Shown here: piece by piece, positions 58,632-64,000 of the stretch
How the letters are laid out: every line of letters starts with the position of its first letter
How positions within the stretch are numbered: position 1 is the first letter of the stretch
Source: Roseicyclus sp.
GTDB taxonomy: Bacteria; Pseudomonadota; Alphaproteobacteria; Rhodobacterales; Rhodobacteraceae
DNA length: 64,000 nt
Assembly (NCBI RefSeq): GCF_018402035.1
Contig: NZ_JAGYJN010000003.1
Location: forward strand, 62,001 to 126,000
Reading direction: 5' to 3'
Notes under the pieces: generated by a model
Databases searched by the model: none
What the model was told of the DNA's origin: nothing
The model's input: only the letters and a program-made list of their open reading frames with translations
Position numbers and translations under genes: made by a program

Positions 58632-60328
58632 GTAGCTTGGGCTTTGTCATGTTGTGCCACACCGCGCTGCACCGCGCGGCACAGGTCGCCCGCCACTGGG
58701 CCGAACGTGACTGCCCCGTGGTCATCCATGTCGACCGACAGGTTACGCGCGTGCGCTATGACGCGTTTCGCCGTGAACTGGCCGATCTGGATAATGTACG
58801 ATTTTCCAATAGGTTGCGCTGTGAGTGGGGAACTTGGTCGCTGGTGCAGGCCTCGCAAACCGCGGCTGAACTTTTACTCAGTGAATTCCCTGCTGTGCGG
58901 CATGTCTATTTGGCCTCGGGCTCGTGTTTGCCGCTACGCCCGGTGGATGAGCTGCGATCCTATCTTGCCGCCCGCCCGATGACCGATTTCATCGAAAGCG
59001 TCACCATCCGTGATGTGGATTGGACGGTGGGTGGCCTGAATGACGAGCGCTTTAAGCTGCGCTTTCCCTTTTCATGGAAGCGCCGCCGCTTTTTGTTCGA
59101 TGCCTATGTCGAATTGCAACGCAAGCTTGGCTATCGCCGCAAGCTTCCCGAGGGGATCACGCCGCATCTTGGTAGCCAATGGTGGTGTCTGACGCGCCAA
59201 ACTTTGACGGCGATCTTGCAAGACCCACGGCGAAGCGCGCTGGAACGCTACTTCAGCCTCGTTTGGATACCGGATGAAAGCTACTACCAAACCTTGGCGC
59301 GCAATTATGCCCGCAATATCGAAAGCCGTTCGCTGACCCTGTCCAAGTTCGATTTTCAGGGAAAGCCGCATGTTTTCTATGATGATCACCTGCATCTGCT
59401 GCGCAGGTCAGATTGCTTTGTCGCGCGCAAGATCTGGCCAAGGGCCAACCGGCTTTATAATACATTCTTGACCGATGACGCCGCGATCAACCGCATGGCC
59501 GAACCCGCGCCGGGCAAGATTGATCGGGTGTTCTCTCGCACGCTCGAGCGGCGGACGCGCGGGCGTCCGGGCCTTTATATGCATAGCCGCTTTCCATATC
59601 CCGATTGGGAAAATGGCAAGACCGCCGCGCCCTATTCGGTGTTTCACGGTTTTAACAGCCTGTTTGTCGATTTTGAAAGCTGGCTGGCGCGCCGCCTCGG
59701 GACGGTGGTGCATGGCAATATTTTTGACCCGCGCCGCGCACGTTTTGTTGGTGATGTGCCGATCTATGCGGGGTGTTTGTCATCCAACGCCACCATGCGC
59801 GACTATAACCCAGAGCATTTCTTGACCAATCTGATCTGGAACACGCGGGGCGAGTTGCAGACATTCATGTTTGGGCCGCGGGACAGTCAAAGGATTGGCT
59901 CTTTCATGGCCTCTGACAGCAATGCGCAGATTTCGGTGATTACCGGGGCTTGGGCGGTGCCGCTCTACCTTTCGAACCGCAATTTCGCCGAAATCCGGAC
60001 CGAGGCGGCCTTGCTGCAACGCCGCGAGATCGATTTCGTCAACACCTTGCGCCATGTGAAGTCGCGCGCCGATATTCGCATTTGGACCTTGGCGGAATTC
60101 ATCGAAGAACCGATGGAAAACCTTCAAAGTATCCTTGATGCGGCTGAGGGTGCAAATGCGCTGCGCCTAACCGAAGCGCCGCGCATGGCAGATTTGTCAG
60201 GCTTTGCCGCCTTTTTGCAATCGCTCAAGAACCAAGGGATGAACCCGATGACGGTGGGTGATTTCCCGCAAGAGGGGCTTGTTCACCGCCCGCCGGGCGA
60301 CCGTAACCGCCCGTATTTGGTGAATTGA
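58628..60328 (+). CDS. Branch (GT14)-like glycosyltransferase with unassigned C-terminal half
   Basis: A 566-residue protein. Its first 260 residues resemble the Core2/I-Branch (GT14) fold: GFVMLCHTALHRAAQVARHW, VVIHVDRQVTRVRYDAF, HVYLASGSCLPLRPVDELRS, LGSQWWCLTRQTLTAIL and WIPDESYYQTLARN. The rest (about 290-566) is unlike known domains I can recall, though it holds LYMHSRFPYPDWENGKTAAP and NAQISVITGAWAVPLYLS. A bacterial GT14 with a second domain may pair sugar transfer with a decoration step. It precedes the sulfotransferase-like gene by three bases. Confidence 0.8.
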   Translation: MSSLGFVMLCHTALHRAAQVARHWAERDCPVVIHVDRQVTRVRYDAFRRELADLDNVRFSNRLRCEWGTWSLVQASQTAAELLLSEFPAVRHVYLASGSCLPLRPVDELRSYLAARPMTDFIESVTIRDVDWTVGGLNDERFKLRFPFSWKRRRFLFDAYVELQRKLGYRRKLPEGITPHLGSQWWCLTRQTLTAILQDPRRSALERYFSLVWIPDESYYQTLARNYARNIESRSLTLSKFDFQGKPHVFYDDHLHLLRRSDCFVARKIWPRANRLYNTFLTDDAAINRMAEPAPGKIDRVFSRTLERRTRGRPGLYMHSRFPYPDWENGKTAAPYSVFHGFNSLFVDFESWLARRLGTVVHGNIFDPRRARFVGDVPIYAGCLSSNATMRDYNPEHFLTNLIWNTRGELQTFMFGPRDSQRIGSFMASDSNAQISVITGAWAVPLYLSNRNFAEIRTEAALLQRREIDFVNTLRHVKSRADIRIWTLAEFIEEPMENLQSILDAAEGANALRLTEAPRMADLSGFAAFLQSLKNQGMNPMTVGDFPQEGLVHRPPGDRNRPYLVN

Positions 60329-60331
60329 TCC

Positions 60332-61768
60332 ATGGCTGCCCGCCGTTTCGATGCCTTTGTCATGTTTGCCGAGATGCGAACCGGCTCGAACCATCTTGAG
60401 GAAACCCTGAATTCCCTGCCTGATGTGATCTGCTATGGTGAGGTGTATAACCCGGTCTTTCTGGGCCAACACAACCGCTTTGATCTGCTCGGCTACGACA
60501 TGGATCGGCGCGAGGCTGATCCGATTGGCCTTTTGGATGCGATCATGGCGCAAAGCGATGGGCTGCCGGGGCTACGGCTGTTTCACGATCATGATGCAAG
60601 GGTGGTTGCCCGGGTTTTGCCCGATCCGCGGATTGCCAAGATCATTCTGACGCGCAACCCGCTTGACAGCTATGTCAGCCGCAAGATCGCAAGCGAAACG
60701 GGCCAATGGCGGCTGACCGATGCCCGCCACCATAAAACCGCACGCATTCGTTTCGATCTGGCCGAGTTCCGCGCAGAGTTGGCAGAGCTGACCGCATTTC
60801 AACACCACCTTCGGCATGGGCTTCAAACCACCGGCCAAGCAGCGTTTCACCTGCGCTACGAGGATATCAATGATACGAGCATCCTTAACGGGCTTGCGGC
60901 ATTCCTTGGATCAAAAACCCGCATCGCGGCGACATCGGGCAAGCTGAAAAAGCAAAATCCCGACGATCTGTCCCAGAAGGTCGAGAATTACGCTGAGATG
61001 CTGGCCGCCCTGCATGATCTTGATCCATTCGCCCTTTCGGTGACGCAAGATTATGAGCCGCCGCGCGCTGCGGGTGTGCCGGGTTTTGTCGCTCACCCCA
61101 AGGCGGGGCTCTTGTTCTTGCCGATCAAGGGCGCGCCCGAGGATGGCGTGCTGGAATGGATGGGCGCGATAGGCGGGGTTGGGTGCGATGCGCTGTTGCG
61201 CAAGATGAGCCAAAAAGACCTGCGCCAATGGATGAAGGATCATCCCGGCTACCGCAGCTTCAGTGTGCTACGCCACCCTGTGGCGCGCGCCTATCACAGC
61301 TTTTGCTGCTATATCTTGGCCACTGACCGTCCGGGCTATGAAGAGCCGCGCAAGGTGATGCGCCAGCGTTATAAGCTGCCGCTGCCCGCCAAAGCGCCCG
61401 GCCCCGATTGGACGCCAGCGATGCAAAAGCAGGCATTTTTGGGCTTTTTAGCCTTTCTCAAACCTAATCTTGCTGGCCAAACAAGCATTCGGGTTGATTT
61501 GGCTTGGGCGACGCAGTCGGCGATCTTGCAAGGCATGGCCAGTGTCGCCATCCCGCACCGCTTGATCCGCGAAGATGAGATGCACACAGGCTTGACCGAT
61601 CTTGCCCGCGCGGCCGGCGTGACCGACCCACCCCCACCCATGGCCGAGGCGATGCCTTCGCCTATTGCGCTTGATACGATCTATGATCCCAAGATCGAGA
61701 AAGCCGCTTATGATGCCTATCGGCGCGACTATCTCAACCTTGGGTTTCAGCCATGGCAAATGCCGTGA
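60332..61768 (+). CDS. Tandem sulfotransferase-like protein (two halves)
   Basis: A 478-residue protein with two sulfotransferase-like halves. N-terminal half: FAEMRTGSNHLEETLNSL (about 12-29), like a 5'-phosphosulfate-binding loop, and LTRNPLDSYVSRKIA (about 106-120), like the 3'-phosphate-binding motif. C-terminal half: HPKAGLLFLPIKGAPEDGVLEW (about 255-276) and SVLRHPVARAYHSFC (about 311-325) repeat the pattern in another subfamily style. The first half resembles LPS-type Stf0 enzymes. Donor PAPS and a glycan acceptor are inferred. A CysQ-type PAP phosphatase is encoded 6 kb upstream. Confidence 0.75.
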   Translation: MAARRFDAFVMFAEMRTGSNHLEETLNSLPDVICYGEVYNPVFLGQHNRFDLLGYDMDRREADPIGLLDAIMAQSDGLPGLRLFHDHDARVVARVLPDPRIAKIILTRNPLDSYVSRKIASETGQWRLTDARHHKTARIRFDLAEFRAELAELTAFQHHLRHGLQTTGQAAFHLRYEDINDTSILNGLAAFLGSKTRIAATSGKLKKQNPDDLSQKVENYAEMLAALHDLDPFALSVTQDYEPPRAAGVPGFVAHPKAGLLFLPIKGAPEDGVLEWMGAIGGVGCDALLRKMSQKDLRQWMKDHPGYRSFSVLRHPVARAYHSFCCYILATDRPGYEEPRKVMRQRYKLPLPAKAPGPDWTPAMQKQAFLGFLAFLKPNLAGQTSIRVDLAWATQSAILQGMASVAIPHRLIREDEMHTGLTDLARAAGVTDPPPPMAEAMPSPIALDTIYDPKIEKAAYDAYRRDYLNLGFQPWQMP

Positions 61769-61780
61769 TCGCGCGGTGAC

Positions 61781-62245
61781 TCAGGCGGCCTTGGAGCCGG
61801 TATATTCGGTCAAGAGCGTATGCAATGTTGCGGCGTCATGATTGGCGCGCAGCTTGGCGCGGAGCCCCGCATCGCGCAATGTGCGCGACACCAGCGCCAA
61901 AGCCTTGAGGTGATCGACACCCGTATCGGCAGGGGCAAACAACACGAAAACCAGATCGACAGGGTGCTTATCGGCGGCGTCGAAATCGACCGGTTTCTCA
62001 AGCTTGAGAAACGCGCCATGCACCTCGGTCAATTCGGGAAGCCGCGCATGCGGTAGCGCCACGCCATGACCCACACCCGTTGGCCCAAGGCTTTCGCGCT
62101 CTTGCAGCGCGTCGAAAATCTGCCCTTCGGGAAGCGCGATCAGGTCATGCGCCAAGGCGGCGATCGCCTGCATCAGGCGCTTTTTACTGGTGACGTCGGT
62201 CAATACTTTGACTGCGCGCGGCTTCAAGAGCGACGACAAGTCCAT
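61781..62245 (-). CDS. ptsN: PtsN, nitrogen-type PTS EIIA
   Basis: EIIA-Ntr phosphocarrier that regulates metabolism and cell envelope functions. The 154-residue product has the EIIA fold with the phosphorylatable histidine in GVGHGVALPHARLPEL and the later VLFAPADTGVDHLKALALVS. It lies 74 bases downstream of hpf on the same strand. Confidence 0.93.
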   Translation of the reverse strand: MDLSSLLKPRAVKVLTDVTSKKRLMQAIAALAHDLIALPEGQIFDALQERESLGPTGVGHGVALPHARLPELTEVHGAFLKLEKPVDFDAADKHPVDLVFVLFAPADTGVDHLKALALVSRTLRDAGLRAKLRANHDAATLHTLLTEYTGSKAA

Positions 62246-62319
62246 TTCACACCCCGTGATGATCCGGCAACCGGATCGGTTTCGCGCATCGCAGCCCTAT
62301 GGCGCGATGCGCGTATTGG

Positions 62320-62895
62320 TTATTCTGGCCGCGGGTCTATCCAGCCGACATTTCCATCGTCACGCCGATAGACCACGTTCACACCGCTATGTTTCTCGTT
62401 CCGAAAGACCATGACGGATGCACCGGCCAACTCCATCTGCATCACGGCCTCACCGACCGAGAGCGACGGGATTTTCGCCTCCATCTCAGCCACGATAATG
62501 GGCTGAAGATCCTGCGGTTCATGTTCCTCTTCGTCATGCCCGGCTGGCGCAAGCACATACATCGGCGCGTCGCTGGTTTCAACGGGGCTTTGCCTGTCGC
62601 GGTGATGGTCCTTCAGCCGCCGCTTATAGCGGCGCAGCTGCTTTTCCATCTTTTCGCAAGCCGCCTCAAAGGCGGCGTAGATCTCATGGGCATGGCCTTT
62701 GGCCGATGCCGTTAAACCGGTGGAAAGATGGACCGTTGTCTCGCAAATGAATTCCGAGCCTGAGCGAGAGAAAAACACGGTCGCATCTGTTGGTCGCTCG
62801 GCATATTTGCTGACGGCCGCGCCAAGGCGGGTCTTTACATGCGTTTGCAAGGCTTCGCCGATATCGATCTGTTTTCCACTGATTTGGTAGCGCAT
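62320..62895 (-). CDS. hpf: Hpf, long-form ribosome hibernation promoting factor
   Basis: Promotes 100S ribosome dimers in stationary phase. The 191-residue length and a C-terminal domain (KIPSLSVGEAVMQMELAGAS; NVVYRRDDGNVGWIDP) mark the long form. The N-terminal domain starts MRYQISGKQIDIGEALQTHV. It lies between lptB and ptsN, a block common in proteobacteria, usually with rpoN between lptB and hpf, which is missing here. Confidence 0.93.
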   Translation of the reverse strand: MRYQISGKQIDIGEALQTHVKTRLGAAVSKYAERPTDATVFFSRSGSEFICETTVHLSTGLTASAKGHAHEIYAAFEAACEKMEKQLRRYKRRLKDHHRDRQSPVETSDAPMYVLAPAGHDEEEHEPQDLQPIIVAEMEAKIPSLSVGEAVMQMELAGASVMVFRNEKHSGVNVVYRRDDGNVGWIDPRPE

Positions 62896-62996
62896 GTGGT
62901 CTCCACGATTCGTTGGCGCGGGGCGGTTATGGGCCGGGATGACCCATGCGCCGCGCGCAAGCTATGCTCGGTTTGATTCGATTAAGGGTGATCCAG

Positions 62997-63034
62997 AGCC
63001 CCCTTTTGCGGGGCTTTTCCCGGGCTTTGCCCGG
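62997..63034 (+). terminator. Two adjacent hairpins between hpf and lptB
   Basis: AGCCCC/GGGGCT arms, with TTTT following on the plus strand (62997-63018), and CCGGGC/GCCCGG arms (63020-63034). Both neighbours are on the minus strand, so the T run points the wrong way for lptB termination; the element could still slow transcription from lptB into hpf or be an extragenic repeat. Gap 62896-63119 otherwise shows nothing. Confidence 0.4.
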
Positions 63035-63119
63035 TGGGATCAGGGATGAAGCGAACGCGAACATCACACGCATTAGGCGATGGCATTGGCCATCTGTCAA
63101 CGGCAAGCAGAGCGCTTGA

Positions 63120-63884
63120 TCACGTAATCCGGAAGCTTTGCCCAAGATAGACGCGCCGGACATCTTCATCGCGCACGACATCATCGGGCGTGCCGGATTT
63201 TATGATCACGCCATCATGCAAGATATAGGCGCGATCCACGATCTCGAGCGTCTCACGCACATTGTGATCGGTGATCAGCACACCGATTCCCCGCGTCTTA
63301 AGGTCTTGCACAAGGTTGCGGATATCACCCACGGCAATCGGATCGACACCGGCGAATGGCTCGTCCAACAGCACATAGCGCGGGCGCGATGCCAAACAGC
63401 GCGCTATCTCAACCCGGCGACGCTCTCCCCCTGATAGCGAAAGGGCCGCAGCACGACGCAGATGGCCAATCGAGAAATCGGCCAACAACTCTTCCAGCCG
63501 ATCATTGCGCTTTGCGCGGTCAGGTTCCACGATCTCGAGGATGGCGAGGATATTCTCTTCGACGCTCAGCCCACGAAAAATCGACATCTCCTGTGGCAAG
63601 TAGCCGATCCCAGCGCGCGCGCGCCGATACATCGGCAAAAGCGTCACATCACGCCCATCGATGGTGACGCTGCCGCCATCGGGTGTGATCAGCCCTGCGA
63701 TACAGTAAAACGAGGTGGTCTTGCCTGATCCATTCGGCCCCAGCAGCGCCACAACCTCGCCCCGCGCCAGCGTGATCGAGACATCGCGGATCACTGGCCT
63801 TTTGCGATAGGATTTGCGCAGCCGGTCAACGACCAAACCCTGCGCACCTTGCGTGACGCTAAGTGGTGGGCGCTTGTCGCTCAT
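63120..63884 (-). CDS. lptB: LptB, LPS export ABC ATPase
   Basis: ATPase of the LptB2FGC transporter that moves lipopolysaccharide to the outer membrane. The 254-residue product has Walker A LLGPNGSGKTTSFYCIAGL, the Q-loop YLPQEMSIFRGLSVEENIL, the signature LSLSGGERRRVEIARCLA, Walker B YVLLDEPFAGVDPIAVGD and the H-loop LITDHNVRETL. It overlaps lptA by ATGA. Confidence 0.96.
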   Translation of the reverse strand: MSDKRPPLSVTQGAQGLVVDRLRKSYRKRPVIRDVSITLARGEVVALLGPNGSGKTTSFYCIAGLITPDGGSVTIDGRDVTLLPMYRRARAGIGYLPQEMSIFRGLSVEENILAILEIVEPDRAKRNDRLEELLADFSIGHLRRAAALSLSGGERRRVEIARCLASRPRYVLLDEPFAGVDPIAVGDIRNLVQDLKTRGIGVLITDHNVRETLEIVDRAYILHDGVIIKSGTPDDVVRDEDVRRVYLGQSFRIT

Positions 63885-64000
63885 GGTGCCGACTGCGGGG
63901 TCAGGACAGTGCGCACGCGCCCCTCGACGACCCCATCGCCGGTGGTCATATCAACCACCATGCTATCGCCCGCGATGGTTGTGGTGCCTTGTGTCACCAA
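63881..64000 (-). CDS. lptA: LptA, LPS-transport periplasmic protein (3' end only)
   Basis: The last 39 codons of a gene cut by the window edge: LVTQGTTTIAGDSMVVDMTT, then a short tail ending TPQSAP. The repeating hydrophobic strand pattern of the OstA/LptA fold and the ATGA overlap with lptB support the call. Only the C-terminus can be judged. Confidence 0.75.
   Translation of the reverse strand: MVTQGTTTIAGDSMVVDMTTGDGVVEGRVRTVLTPQSAP

Overview
This window looks like chromosome from a Rhodobacteraceae (Alphaproteobacteria) phototroph. It carries most of a bacteriochlorophyll/carotenoid photosynthesis gene cluster, the alphaproteobacterial order maf-aroE-coaE-dnaQ-secB facing rho-mnmE-mnmG-rsmG-parA-parB, and high GC with the short ATGA gene overlaps usual for the family. 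I cannot name the genus. A cytochrome subunit PufC with only three haem motifs and the apparent absence of pufX narrow it somewhat (Rhodovulum-like PufC, Roseobacter-type pufLMC).

Region 1 (1-24.2 kb), photosynthesis cluster. bchF-bchN run left (the rest of that operon lies off the edge). ppaA/aerR-ppsR (redox/light regulators) and bchG-(pucC family)-bchP-idi run right. dxs, pufC-M-L-A-B-Q, bchZ-Y-X-C, crtF and crtE run left as one superoperon-like block, and crtD-crtC run right. Seven TGT-N12-ACA palindromes, the PpsR/CrtJ operator, lie at four control regions (bchF/ppaA, bchG, bchC, crtE/crtD), so the repressor encoded here probably controls the cluster it sits in. pufB and pufA are annotated from direct reading. 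crtC has no normal start codon and overlaps crtD in the -1 frame.

Region 2 (24.2-32.3 kb), housekeeping: hslVU, an Smr-domain gene, mltA, a Tim44-like gene, fxsA, secB, dnaQ, coaE, aroE and maf.

Region 3 (32.3-41 kb), probable replication origin and partition locus. A roughly 500-bp AT-rich gene-free stretch with DnaA-box-like words separates divergent maf and rho, the arrangement known at the Caulobacter origin. Three parS sites are embedded in mnmG, rsmG and hemW around parAB. Genes here appear less GC-rich than the photosynthesis cluster.

Region 4 (40.8-52.8 kb), nucleotide quality control and protein folding: rdgB, rph, hrcA, grpE, mutS, a hybrid malic enzyme, a ccdAB toxin-antitoxin pair with a 34-bp palindromic operator, dnaJ and dnaK (heat-shock-type promoter).

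Region 5 (52.8-61.8 kb), surface polysaccharide locus: ABC-2 exporter permease, cysQ-like phosphatase, kdsB, galU, two paralogous glycosyltransferases, a Branch-type (GT14) glycosyltransferase with an unassigned second half, and a protein with two sulfotransferase-like halves. Together they suggest a sulfated extracellular or capsular glycan, and this is the best candidate here for an undescribed pathway.

Region 6 (61.8-64 kb): ptsN, hpf, lptB and the 3' end of lptA, with no rpoN between lptB and hpf.
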